Of a stretch of 64,000 nt of DNA, positions 1-11,047 are shown piece by piece. The translations under genes were made by a program, and so were the position numbers. Under the pieces are notes generated by a model. The model was not told the origin of the DNA, made no database searches, and worked only from the letters and a program-made list of their open reading frames with translations. The DNA comes from Taenia hydatigena (lineage: Eukaryota; Platyhelminthes; Cestoda; Cyclophyllidea; Taeniidae). The first letter of the stretch is position 1; every line of letters begins with the position of its first letter. The stretch covers positions 1 to 64,000 of the forward strand of contig JADWOT020001740.1 in NCBI GenBank assembly GCA_036345935.2. The letters are read 5' to 3'.

Positions 1-1265
1 TTACTAAGAAATTTCTCTTAAATGATGGTGATGAAGTGGGAGAAAGATAAAGATCGGAGGAAATTGGCGTTGAATGAATGACTGATGTTGAGAATGAGAT
101 TTTATTAGCGATGGGAGGTGAGGGAGAGATAAAGAAAGAGAGCGGAGACAGTTGGCATTGTGCAAATGATCGATGATGAGCACGTGTTTCATTGGTGAAG
201 GAGAGTGGTAGAGAGGGACAAAGAGCGGGAGAAGGCGATTGACATTAAGTGAATGACTGATGTTGATCACGAGATCACTTTGGTAATGGAGAGAGAGAGT
301 GTGAGAATAATAAAGTGAGTTGTCGAGATGGAATTTAGCATTTTGCAAATGATCGTTAGTGAGCGCGAGCTTTCATTGGCGAAGAAAGGTGATAGAGACA
401 CAGCTCAAGAAATAGGGAGGAGACAATTAGCAGTAGGTGAAGGATCGGTGCTGAGCACGTGTGTTTAGTGGGGGTGAAGACAGTGAGCGAGAAGAAAAGA
501 GCAAGAAAGGAGACTTTTATCAATGTTAGAATAACCAATGATGAGCGCGTTTTTTGTGGTAGTGTAGAGTGTGGCAGATAAAGAGAGGGAAAGAAGAGAC
601 AGCAATAAATAAGTGATGGATATTAAGGACGTGAGGTCCATGTTGTGGGAGAGATAATGGATTTGTTATTTCCCATTACACTTTCTTGTCTTCTCGTCTT
701 CCTGGATTATATTGTGATTTAAAAAGACCCTGTATTTCTCAGCTAAGAAGGAATCAAATGTTGCCGTACACCAGCTCCCACGTCTCTTTCATTGCTGGCG
801 ATTTTGAGCCAAACGACATCAATAGTAGTAGATTGCTATGCCATCACTACCGCCCACTGCAGAACTGTACCTTTCTTTATTCAACGGTGCATAGCAGGTA
901 TACATAAATATAAGGTAGCGAACAATGGCATGAGTCTTCTTGGCAGAAAAGATTACAAAGTTAGGCAGATAAAATAGAACACACATTTATGAAGAAAAGT
1001 TATTGCAGTTGTCGAAGGAATCACCACCTTCCCATGTGCAGTAGGACCAACGACAATCTGAGTGCAACTAAAATACAGTGTTTAATCTGGACACCCAGAA
1101 ACTGATGACTGAAATGCTGCTAGGTCTAACAAAGCAATGCGGAAGGCTACTGCATCTGTGCTGTCATTTTGCTGTTTGTGGTAATGTTGGAAACCAATGA
1201 GATTTCAAAGTAACAAAGAGACTTAGATAAGTAGCATTTTAGGATTGAAACGCTTAGCCATCTGA
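1..1265. repeat. Left arm of a large inverted repeat, cut by the window edge
   Basis: Read 5' to 3', this stretch matches the reverse complement of about 6295-7560. Matching landmarks include the purine-rich block at 75-220, the 'gagagataatggattt' block near 650-665 (opposite 6896-6911), the 'tctcgtcttcctgga' block near 690-706 (opposite about 6854-6869), and the 'gtttgtggtaatgttgga' block near 1172-1190. Similarity fades after about 1265. Base 1 aligns near 7380 on the right arm, so about 180 bp of the outer left arm lies outside the window. Identity is perhaps 75-85% by eye, with small indels. The outer 640 bp is repetitive and the inner 600 bp is unique-looking. No transposase is visible in the arm. 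Confidence 0.85.
75..640. repeat. Degenerate tandem sub-repeats within the left arm
   Basis: A unit of about 80-97 bp recurs about seven times. Each unit carries a 'gatgttgag-acgagattt-attgg' type core followed by a run of GAGA-rich purines and 'agacaattagcattg'. Core positions are near 93, 172, 259, 356, 449, 539 and 627. Units are diverged from each other. Two of them (about 205-390) have no partner in the right arm, so copy number differs between arms. Confidence 0.75.
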
Positions 1266-1986
1266 GAGGAAATTGAGAAATGCCGGTCATTGCAGGTACG
1301 ATGGAGGTGATTATGCCCAAATAAAGCAGTTAATTACCACAAACACAACTGCCCATTGTTCTACGAAAAATGATGTGTGAATATAATAACTGAACAAGAG
1401 TGGGTTCATAACATGTAAGATTGTTTATAAGCGCAAAAGAATTAAGGTGAGGCCATGGCGCAAAGAGGTTCGCAAACTAAAAGCAAAGTGTCCAGCAGTT
1501 GTGCGTTTAAAATAAAAATCAAAGAGATGCAGTGAGATGCGCATTTAGGTGTGGTCTCTGCAGATGCTCCGATGCGGGCAATTGTCACTCAATTTCGCAT
1601 CAGAGTTAGTTTTGGTAACTTAAGTGGAACAGAACAACAGATTTTGCTACCCTTTTGTCAGGAGCTAAAACAAAAGTAGTATCTTCGCCATATTGTCCTG
1701 GCTAGTTGGAAAGGCGTGAGAACACAGGTGGTGTCAAGAAAATTCCGTAAAATAAGCGCTTACCCAAGTAGGGCGTCGAGGCCGGTAATGGTTTTATGGG
1801 TGCTGCCGTGGTCGTATCTCCTAAAGCAAAAGTTGCATGATTCGCATTTATTACCATTAGGATTGACGAATCAAAATTGTGAGACTGTTACAAGATTGCT
1901 TAAGTTGTTGGTTTTGAGGCATATTTGTGGCTAATTATCTAAGTTTCACTAAACTTTGGCTTAAGTGAATTACTTTACAAATGATG

Positions 1987-4204
1987 TCAAATAAGGACAG
2001 TGCATTGACAGGGACTTTCCTCGCGCCATTCTAAATCGGTTACGTGCTATCTTTACTGATAAACTGACTTACTTCGTGCTCCCCCATACTCTAAAATGCA
2101 GAACGCAACATAAAGACCCTGAATCGTTAAGCAAGTGGTGGTAGGGTCTAAAGACAATCAAAGGCAGCATGAGTTGCAGTAAAGTCGAGTAAAACAGCTC
2201 ACTTAGAAAATGATAACTTGAGAGAAGTTACATGCTTGTTAGGCTTACGTTTGCATTCCTCCACTTCAGGTGATGTTCCATTCTGTGTGTAATCGGCAGT
2301 CACTGTCAAATACGATTCATTTGTCACCCACATGAAAGTGCCATTTTTGCGTCGGTTCGTGGGGTGAATCTTCCATAAAATATCCTCAAATCGAAGGCCT
2401 TGTCTTCCATCATACTGACAGACGAAATTAAGAACATAACACCCATGATGACAAGGTGCATCAAGTGGTGACAAATAAAATCATTGCTTTAAATAAGACT
2501 GCGAATTTTGTGTGTGAGGAAATGTTTTCTTCCTCACTTTGCTTTTTCTTATTATCTGAGCTTCTCCATTGACAAAATAGGTGTCCATAAAATTTCTCTT
2601 AGCACACAGGTTTCCAGGATTTACTGCGGGCGCGGTTGCCTCGCTGTACAAGCCTAGTCCCCTTCCAAATGCAACTTGTCGAATCACTTACGTAAAGCAT
2701 GGCCTAGTCTAGAATACATGTAAGATTTAGCGAATCAGTGCTACAGAAAATATGTAAAATGAGCATTTGGTAGTCTGGAAACTGAGCAGCCTACCCATCC
2801 ATCGCCTTCTGCTCCTTGAACACCGAATTCCAAGTAAAAAGTCCGCTGCCCTTTGACAAACCGTGAAAACGGGGACGACGTCATTAGATCCACACCACCT
2901 AACATTCGAACGGAGAAAGATGCGTTGCCCATCTCGAATTGCTAAAAGGAATTTTAATGACTGAGCTGTTATGTATGGCAAACAATGATACCTGCTTTGG
3001 GAACTGGAGACTTGCAATTTGGCACAAAGTACGTGGTTGATATTCGCTTATGGTTGTTGTCAAAGTCTATGATTTCAATCGCTTCCTGTTAAGTCACGTC
3101 TGCAATGGTAAGGCTAGCTTTTTTTAGAATAAAAACAATTGGCGTTTCGAATAGCTTATATTCATGAGATCATGCAACAATAATTTAGAGTGCGATAGTT
3201 TATTTCGTTTTAAGGGTATAATGTGTTCTAATTTTGCAACTAGCAAGCTAAACAATCAGCTTACCTTTTGAGTAACATTGCTTTATAAAATGCTAAGTGC
3301 CTGATATTTATCAAGTGTATTGGGAGATAAAAGGATTCAATTGAGTAAAACAGGGATCAAATAAAGAGTAGTGGGGAGAGGTGAGCGTACTTTCGCCCCA
3401 ATAACATGGACTACCCCAATATTTGTCGAAGGCCACACACCTGTGGCACTTAATAAACATCTTGAGGGCAGTTGTTGAGGTGTACACTACTGGAGCCTAA
3501 ATGCAACAAAAGTAATGTTGAAACACTGTGGCCAATCAGCACAATGTTAATCTCGACCTCTATGTACCCGAAATGCATCTCAGCATGCGTAATTCAAAAT
3601 TGTGTACCCACTGAACTAGAGTAGCTTACTTACAAAAGTCTCCTTGTACTCGTATTCTAATGGATATGAGACACCGAACGGCTTCCCAACAACACGAGAA
3701 CCTCACAATTTGGAGCCTGTTTCGCCTCTGAAGAGAAAGTCATTTCTAGACTTCGATTTTACAAATTTGCGTGCGCATTGCTTTAATTCTCATCATTCAA
3801 CGGTAATCAGATTTAAACCTCTTCATTGGCTCTTGAGAATTCGACTTATACTCTGGGTCTGCCGATCATCATTCGAGCGTCGTAGACGAAAAAACTATAA
3901 ATAGGCGTAAGTGAACAAACCTACTCACGGTAACACCCTGGACAGTTTGGGGAACCAGCAGGTCAGCTAACATGCCACGAAGTTTGTAGGTGCATGTGAT
4001 GCCCTACTTTATGCAGCCGTAACTACCAAGGATCCAGACCCCTTTGGATGCAAACAAACGTGAGACTGCATGTGAACTTCGAGTATCAAGAACGTCCTCG
4101 TGTTCTGTACAGCATCGTTTGCATGGAGAGGAAAGCAGAGGAGTGCAGATCTGTGAACTAATTTAATTGTAAAGGTCCGATGTTGATAAGAAAAACTGAA
4201 AGCG
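1987..4204 (-). CDS. Candidate multi-exon gene: Cys-containing, N-glycosylated extracellular protein, weakly ZP-module-like
   Basis: Spliced model read on the minus strand. Exons, 5' to 3': 4204-4027, 4003-3929, a short exon near 3680-3633, 3085-about 2990, 2941-2745 (3' end ambiguous, possibly 2795), 2643-2538, 2414-2249, 2147-2073 and 2030-1987 ending in TGA. The last four follow GT-AG rules with matching phases: 35 codons plus 1 base, then 55 plus 1, then 25 with phase 1 carried through. Acceptors are pyrimidine-rich (for example the one before 2414) and donors include GTGAGG, GTAAGC and GTAAGT. The protein has about nine spaced cysteines and sequons NAS, NGT and NES. The exon at 2941 carries an 'SFSVRML...SSPFSRF...FYLEFGVQG' pattern that recalls the central part of zona pellucida modules. 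That family call is only an impression. The exon at 3085 joins the next in frame only with a nonconsensus donor. No start codon or signal peptide was located. The locus lies wholly between the two inverted-repeat arms. Confidence 0.4.
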
Positions 4205-4360
4205 CTGTAATCAGGAGAGGAGAAAGCGCGAAAATATGAGTGCAAATACAGTGAAGAAACACGCATCGTTGACAAGGAAATAGAGAGAAGACGTGTGCGA
4301 CCGACTCGTGTCGTGTTGACAAAACCGCCGGTTGTCTTAATTGTATACTAATTTCTCATT

Positions 4361-4550
4361 TCTAGCAGTTGCCAACGGCGATGCGACTCTAACTCTGGAA
4401 CAATCCACTGACGCATTCTCACTCCATCCTGACATCCACTTCAGTGGCTGCGGTTTCCGCTGTAGCAGGTCAACGAACCAAGGGTTCTACTGCTCCGAAT
4501 CCCTTAAATCTCGCCCTGTGCTAAACAGCGGTTCCGATACCATGGTATAG
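4361..4550 (+). other. Plus-strand open segment behind a good splice acceptor
   Basis: A pyrimidine-rich tract ending in 'tcatttctag' precedes an open frame of about 62 codons that ends in TAG at 4548-4550. It has four cysteines in its second half. It lies on the opposite strand to the candidate gene at 1987-4204 and has no partner exon that I could find. It may be an exon of an unseen gene or a chance frame. Confidence 0.15.
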
Positions 4551-5485
4551 TGACAGGAAACGCGTGTATTCGCAGCCTCCACCTCGACACGCGTAGTTAA
4601 CAGGTGGCTGGTACGACGAAAATGCTGGCTATTTTCGATGTTTAAAACCATTGATTAAGTGACATTCGCACACAACTTCATTGTAGAGATAAGGTTTAAC
4701 GACGATTATGTGCGCTTTCATAGACATTCATAGCCTGGTCACGCCAATAATCTGCATGAGAACCTAAATGCTGTGATCATTTGAAATGAAGCTTGATGCG
4801 AGGGTTCGTCCAGGCTTATAGTATTAAAATGAAAGTAAATAATAAAAGGCGCAAAGGCAAACTTACTTATTGGGTTCTTATTTTAAGGGAATCCAGCTGA
4901 CTTGGAGGTTTAGAACATGCGGACGACCGGTTTCGACTTTAATTGGACTGCTATTTAAAGCAGCGCGTAGAAAATGTGAAGGACTTTTGCTTCAGTCCAC
5001 TTTCATTCAAGCGTGCAAAGTTAAATATCTTTTACACCATAAATAATCTCAGAAAATGGACTAGTCAAATACAAAAATAAGCCAAACGTTGGGGCTATTT
5101 TTGGAGTGGGGTAATGGTTAGATAAATTGCAGACTCATCGAATATTTTCCTTCAAACTGTAATTACATGAAGGGAAAGGAAGTAGAGGTTGTGCTGCAAA
5201 CTGGCAAAGCCCGATGGGTAAAACATCGGGTGATATCACTGGTACAAAGCCGTGAATGCGACCATTTTCTCATCATCGTATAAGACATGCAGAAATCCCA
5301 CGTGAAAGGAAATGTTCAGTCGCGAAAATTGGACACTGCTATCATGATTGGGGCGTTTGAGTGGGATAGTAAAGGAAGGAATGGATGATTTGGACTCAAA
5401 GGAGTAGAAGATTTGTAAAAATTAAGCAGTCAACGTCACAAACTGCAAGAACATGGTTTGAGGAAAATCAGTGAAGTTTATTGCA

Positions 5486-6150
5486 TCAGGTCAGAACTGC
5501 ACTGATGACCATAAACAGCGAAGCAGGGAACCGCTTTAACGTGCACTCCCGCATGAGTGACAGAGGAGTTTGGAAGGGACGTTCTACTAATTTCGCTCCG
5601 AAGGAAATGTGGGGTCGCCTGATTTGCATACAAATGCAGTATACCACTACCTTCAATTCAACAGTGCATAGAGAAAGCAAAGTCTTTTGTTCCCTTTTGC
5701 AAGTTGGGCTTTGTCAGCAGTTATTGACGCCTAATTAAATTGCAAATGTAAACAATTTGCGGACACGAAATTGACAATGGTGCGAAATGCGGTATCGAAA
5801 ATCTTCATAACTTCGCTCACAGCTACGGTCGCTTTAGTGTTGGTTTGATTGGCATGCAAGAACTGTCGCGGGTATAAGTGGTTTGGCCCAGATCTCGGCA
5901 TATATTCCATATGCCCACACGTTTCTGGTGGGTCTTTGTGTGAGAACACACAACACCACCCACGTCGTCACCCACAACACTGAATTTCTTTGAAGCAACT
6001 CACAACTGCTGGTGCTTGCCACACATATGTACTGGGTGAAAATGTCATTCCGCCCTTCTATTGATGCTGCCCTTAGACACAGCTTACGGATGTGAAGAAG
6101 CCTCACCTTAAGATCGCAGCTATTGCACACTCTCGAGAAGAATAAGAAAG
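5486..6150 (-). CDS. Possible upstream exons of the minus-strand gene inside the inverted repeat
   Basis: Several short minus-strand open segments carry splice-like borders. A pyrimidine-rich acceptor near 6130 is followed by an open segment, a GTGAGG donor and a second open segment after a 35-nt intron-like gap. Another begins after the AG near 5930 and runs about 70 codons (contains 'SEVMKIFDTAFRTIV'). A third follows an acceptor near 5620 and continues about 46 codons to a TAA at 5486. Frames are compatible at some joints and not at others, and I could not build one continuous model. They could be 5' exons of the gene at 1987-4204, a separate gene, or chance. No family is recognised. Confidence 0.25.
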
Positions 6151-6294
6151 CACGGGATTTTTACACACCTAAACTTGCCTAAAGTCGTTTGTCAAGTGTT
6201 GGCAAATGTGAGATAAGACTAATTATGAGATTATAAGTAAGGGAGAGGAAAAATGAGTTAAAATGCATTAAGGCCAGGTGATGAACGGGCTTCA

Positions 6295-7560
6295 TTGACT
6301 AGCGTATCAACCCCAAAATGCTACTCATTAAAATTTATTCGTTACTTAAAAACCTTACTAATTTCCAACATTACCACAAACGATAAAATGACAGCATGGA
6401 TGCAGCTGCTTTCCGCATTGCTTTGTTAGACTTAACAGCATTCAACTCATCATTTCCTGGGTGTCCAGGTTAAAAGTTGGTCTTGTATTTCAGTTGTGCT
6501 CTGATTGTCGTTGATCCTAATGCACAGGGGAAGGCGGTGATTCCATCTGCAGCTGCAATAACTTTCCTTGATAAATGTGTGTTCCAATTTTTCTGCCTAA
6601 CTTTGCAATCTTGTCTACCGAGAAGACTCCTTTCATTGTTCGCTGTCTTATATTTATGTATGTCTGCTATGCACTGTTGAATAAAGAAGGGCTGAGTACT
6701 GCAGTGGGCGGTGATGATGGCATAGCAGTCTACTGCTGTTGATGTCAAGCAACGCGAAATCGTCAGCAATGAAAGAGACGTAGAAGCTGGTACGTGGCGA
6801 TACTTGATTTTCTCTTAGCTGAGGAATGCAGGATTCTTTGTAAATCACAATAAATTCCAGGAAGACGAGAAGACAAGAAGGTGTGATGGGAATTAACAAA
6901 TCCATTATCTCTCCCACAATACAAAACTTACGTTCTTAACATCGATAACTCACCCATTGCCGTCTCTTCTTTCCTTCTCTTTATCTGCCACACTCTACAC
7001 TACCACTAAAAACGCGCTCATCATTAGTTTTTCTAACATTGATAAAAGTCTCCTTTCTCGCTCTCTTCTTCTCGCTCACCATCTCCACCACCCTAAACAC
7101 ACGGGCTTAACATCGATCCTTTACCTAATGCTAATTTTCTTCTCTCTATTTCTTTAGCTTTGTCTCTATCACTCTCCTTCGCCAATGAAATCACGTGCTT
7201 AGCATCGATCATTCGCACAATGCTAACTGTCTCCGCACTCTTTTTTTCTCTCCCTCACCTTCCATCGCTAATAAAATCTCATTCTCAATATCGGTCATTC
7301 ATTCAATGCTAATTGTCTCCTCTATCCCTCCCTATATCACACTCGATTCTAATAAAATTTCGTAGTGAACATTAATTAATCACACAATATTAAACTTCTC
7401 CTCTTTCCCTCTCATCCTTCATAGGCAACGAAATCTCGTGCTTAACATAGGTCATTTAATCAATGCCAGCTGTCTCTTCTCTCTGGTTTTATCTCCCTCA
7501 CAATCACCCTTCGTCTTTAATAAAGCCTTAGCCTGAACATTGATCATTTTTCCCACAAGC
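6295..7560. repeat. Right arm of the large inverted repeat
   Basis: This is the reverse complement of the left arm. The inner edge is near 6295, where 'gctagtcaat...gatacgc'-type similarity to 1240-1265 ends. The outer edge fades near 7560. The arm includes a unique inner part (6295-6920) and an outer pyrimidine-rich part (6935-7560) made of short sub-repeats. On the plus strand the outer part reads as TCTC-rich blocks alternating with 'ttaacatcgatcatt..caatgctaattgtctcc'. No target-site duplication could be identified, because the other end is outside the window. Confidence 0.85.
6935..7560. repeat. Degenerate tandem sub-repeats within the right arm
   Basis: About eight copies of an 'aacatcgatcatt' core are spaced 73-98 bp apart, with cores near 6936, 7034, 7107, 7199, 7286, 7369, 7443 and 7533. 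Between cores lie 'caatgctaattgtctcc' and a pyrimidine run with 'cttcgccaatgaaatc'. This is the mirror of the units at 75-640. Confidence 0.75.
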
Positions 7561-9064
7561 GTAATTATTTGTTCTCAATACTGATACTTATTGAATTTTG
7601 CCCATAGAATTGACACGAAACGAGTCACACAGTGAAACGTCTTTCAGCTTAAAATATTGACCTTTCGATCACTTGAAATTTAACATGATCTAAGATGCAA
7701 CTGCTTCGTGCATTGATTTTTAAACAATGTTGCAAATTACAATCACATTACAAATAAAACTAGTTGTAGAGCTATCCCGTAAGTGAAGGGGAACCTTTGC
7801 AGGCTGATAAACATGCAAATATAGATATTTATTTAAAGGGACTGTATTCTTTTCGCAACTCTAGCTCAAATTTACTGAAGTTACGCAATAGAGACAACAG
7901 AATGATTATAAAGCTTTGAGGTAGTCTTGGCTATGCCCAATGCAATTATGTCTAGGATTTGCTGAGTTCTCAGTGCATTAACCATCTTATCTCCCAGTAG
8001 AACTTCAATGAGCAAACTACTTCTAATAATCCATCAGTTTGCAATGGTACGAGACGATGTGCCAATCGTCCTTATCATCATTATATACGTACGTAAGGCC
8101 TCTGATTGAGACTACAACGAGGCGCTAATTGTTTAGAGCAGAATCATTTGACACGAATAGATTTAGCATCAATTGCGCCTAAGACCGCCCAGAAGCATGT
8201 GTGCAGACTAAGGAATGCATAAATATCAACCGGTTAATTAAGCCCTAAAATCGCATGCAGAAAACATTGTTTAATGGTTGCCAAATGATTTGCCGATTGA
8301 TGAATTTTGTGAAAACAAGAGCTACAATCACTTTTTTCAATTCGCAGTCGATCGTCAATCCTGATGAGCCATCGCCTTGGATGAATTTATCCCGCATAAC
8401 TCCAATAGGGTGATAAACCAGGTATGCATATTTATATTTGGCATAATATCATTAAAGAATTAGCTTCAGATCGAACTCAATTACTCGGTTCCCCTGCATC
8501 AAGCATAAATGTTGCCTAAAAATTTTATCTGCCTCATATAAAACGGAGACATTGACTGTTAAGTCAAGATTTCGCAGAAGTCATGATTGTAAAGCAAATT
8601 TCTGCTGGTGGGTGTTATTTCTTCGCAAACGACTTATGTGTGGAATGGAAGAGGCTACATGGGCATTATTGGCCGATATAGAGTTTGATTACAAGTGGAG
8701 GACAAATAACCCCTAGATGTAAACGCACTCCTAAACAACGTGCGTTACTGCATTGCATCAACCACATAAGTTGTCATCGTGGGTCTGCACGTACGTGCAA
8801 ACCATAAAATAACGGCACGATAAGCACCACACTGGCCTGTGATCTACGATCTCTACATTGGCAAGACCATAAGCGTTCATAGAACATTGTTAAATTTCTA
8901 TGTTGAGAAGCCACATGCAACTCACAGTCTATGCGACACCTAAAATGTCAGCCGAAAATGTTGGCATCATGAGAGCATCGACGATGATCGGCAAGCACGG
9001 GTGTAGAGCTAAAAGTGCAGTGAGCACGAGGGCTACACGAGACAATTAGAGACAAGGCGACTGG
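7561..9064. other. No gene seen
   Basis: AT-rich sequence without an ORF of note. It holds short AT runs and scattered stop codons in all frames. I see no repeat pair or RNA gene. Confidence 0.4.
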
Positions 9065-9099
9065 TATATAAGCGGGCACACCTCAGAGCGCAAGTCAGT
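9065..9099 (+). promoter_or_regulatory. TATA box and initiator of the Trp-rich gene
   Basis: TATATAAG lies at 9065-9072. A TCAGT initiator lies at 9095-9099, with its A (likely +1) at 9097, so the TATA box begins at about -32, the expected spacing for an RNA polymerase II core promoter. The first ATG downstream is at 9124, giving a 5' UTR of about 27 nt. Confidence 0.6.
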
Positions 9100-9123
9100 A
9101 TCAAGGAGAGCAGAGACAACGAA

Positions 9124-9333
9124 ATGGTGTGGGGAGGTTGGCCATGCTCGTATCCGTGGAAGTGGGCACCGTGGGGAGAGTTTGAGAAGGGTTCGCAATG
9201 GGGACAGAAGTGGGCATTGTGGTCTGTGCAGAAGCCTTACTGCTGGTCGCCGTGTGAGTGGTCGTGGGAGAAGAAGCCGCAATGGTGGTCGCCGTGTGGC
9301 CAACCGTGGGGATGGTCGCAGCAATGGTGGTAA
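9124..9333 (+). CDS. Small tryptophan-rich protein (69 aa), unrecognised family
   Basis: The ATG sits in a good context (acgaaATGG), about 27 nt below the predicted cap site, and TAA ends the frame at 9331-9333. The protein has 17 tryptophans in 69 residues (about 25%), four cysteines (8, 40, 44, 58), many Gly, Pro, Ser, Gln and Lys, and almost no aliphatic residues. A WSPC motif occurs twice (41-44, 55-58), and Trp is spaced every two to eight residues. There is no signal peptide or membrane segment. An AATAAA follows at 9501, so a single-exon transcript of about 420 nt is plausible. Caution: the DNA is GTGG-rich, other frames (one Arg-rich, one Thr-rich antisense) are also open, and Trp richness partly follows from that bias. 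The promoter position favours this strand and frame. The function is unknown; structural or cross-linked matrix proteins are one possibility, stated only as inference. Confidence 0.5.
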   Translation: MVWGGWPCSYPWKWAPWGEFEKGSQWGQKWALWSVQKPYCWSPCEWSWEKKPQWWSPCGQPWGWSQQWW

Positions 9334-9500
9334 ACATCAACCGCCACTGAGGTTGTGCCTACACCGACGTTTGTGAAGACACCTCTGCGTGCCATGGAGG
9401 TGAAGGAGCTAGTCGGTGGTGTGCATGCCTTCCTCTACTTCTCCCTTGCTCTGAACGCCCAACTAATGCTATTATTCCTGTTTATCACTTAAAACTGCTT

Positions 9501-9506
9501 AATAAA
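9501..9506 (+). terminator. PolyA signal AATAAA after the Trp-rich gene
   Basis: A canonical hexamer lies 168 nt after the stop codon of the ORF at 9124-9333, followed by a T-rich stretch near 9513-9530. Confidence 0.45.
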
Positions 9507-10601
9507 TGACTAGACATCTTTGCTTCAGCTTACATCGAGCTTCCCTTTGGCATTTCCTTGTTGGGTATGCGGAACGCATTGGCAAGTTAAATCGGAGGTG
9601 ATTTTTTCTCCTATTATTGCACTAGATTGTTTTAGGGTTTCCGATTATTTTGTACTTACCCGTTTTAAGGTTTTATGTGCCAGACTTCGGATCTCGTCTG
9701 CTATAGTGTTAAAAGCGTTATAGGTGCTCATCTAGAATGAATTGAGAAAACTAAAACATGTATTTCTCTTATTGTTTAGCTTTGAAGTGTTGTAAGTAGA
9801 GTTAAAACTCTTGCGGCTGGACAAAATACATAGGAGGCTATGCTAGGATATTTAGCTTAGAAATTTGAATGCGTTTACTGATTTCTGGTTGCTTTAAGCG
9901 GGATTTTCTAATCATCCGTAAGTCCTTGAAATTGTACTGCGATGACTTGTCATAGTTAACAACGATGATTGTTTTGAATTGCAACCTAATAATTTGCTGT
10001 CGCTTGCAGCTGAAGAAAAAATTTGTGAGCGGATGGGTTGGTGTCTCCACTTAACGGCTACATGTCACTATCAATCCCGAATTCGATTTGTAACGTAGCC
10101 TTGTCTGGAGGTATAAATGTGGAATAGCTTACTGTAATCCTCTATCAAATAATGAAACCCGTAGTGCTTATAAGTTTCCAAGTGCTTTCTCCTCTACCAC
10201 TACCACTTCTACCAGCAATGACTATGACTAGCGCATTCGTTGATGGCATTAACCAGTGGCTCGGGAATAAACTGGAGAACATACCTTATTAAAATAAGCA
10301 CGAGGAATTAATGGGTTTCTGATGTCTCTGATACCCTTGAAAGGTTATATTCTTAAGCAGGAGTTGGAATGGATATCTATCCATCTGTTCAACTGTTGTG
10401 AAACTGCACAACAATCGTGCAGATCCATCCTTTTTCAAATGCCTACTCAAGACACTAGTATGTCGCTGATGGCTATCCCATCTTAAAACTATTCTTCACA
10501 CTTTATCGATAAGTGCAGTGACTTTGCCTTCAAAAATGGCAGAATCCTCATGTAACTGCAGGTGGCTACGTCGGGCCCTTTTAAGAGGCAGTGAGAAGTG
10601 A

Positions 10602-11047
10602 CGCCTTGGTGATACAGTCCACCACATTCTCACAATCATTGTCGTCTGCAGGAGCCTTTTATTTGGATTACGCTGTACAAGTCTTGGCGTTGATGATGGC
10701 GCCGTTCAACTGGCAGCAACTCATGCTGCAACAACAGCATTCCTCCAATTTCACTTGAGTAAGTTTAAACCACCTGATGTTTTAACAGCGAGCGTCCTTA
10801 TCAGTGTCCTTAACGCAATCGCTCAAGCAATTCAACATGTGGTTCCATAGTTTGTGCGTGAATGGACAATTTGGCTAGTAGTTCAAGAACTTACAGCCCA
10901 TAGGCTAACAGCAAGTGGCAGCACATTTAATAGCACACGTGCGCGGATCGTGAATGCAATTATTTCTCAAAAGAGGAATGTCCATTCAACTCCGCCTCAT
11001 ATTGCTGGCAGCTTCCGTCGCACATGGCGACGTTGCATTGGCGATCG
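10602..11047 (+). pseudogene. Candidate coding segment broken by one in-frame TAG
   Basis: One frame is open from 10602 to an in-frame TAG at 10848-10850, then open again in the same frame to a strong donor (CG|GTAAGT) ending the segment at 11047. That makes about 148 codons with a single stop. The first half is Ala/Leu/Thr-rich and helical in character; the second is Arg-rich. At 10759-10788 there is a 30-nt, frame-neutral GTAAGT...TTTTAACAG segment that could be an ultrashort intron or be retained. No ATG or family was recognised. It could be a decayed gene, two exons with a missed intron, or a chance frame. Confidence 0.3.

Noticed and set aside
1..538. Minus-strand Ser/His/Leu-rich ORFs of 114 and 60 codons
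   Set aside because: They fall in the low-complexity purine-rich sub-repeats of the inverted-repeat arm and only reflect that composition.
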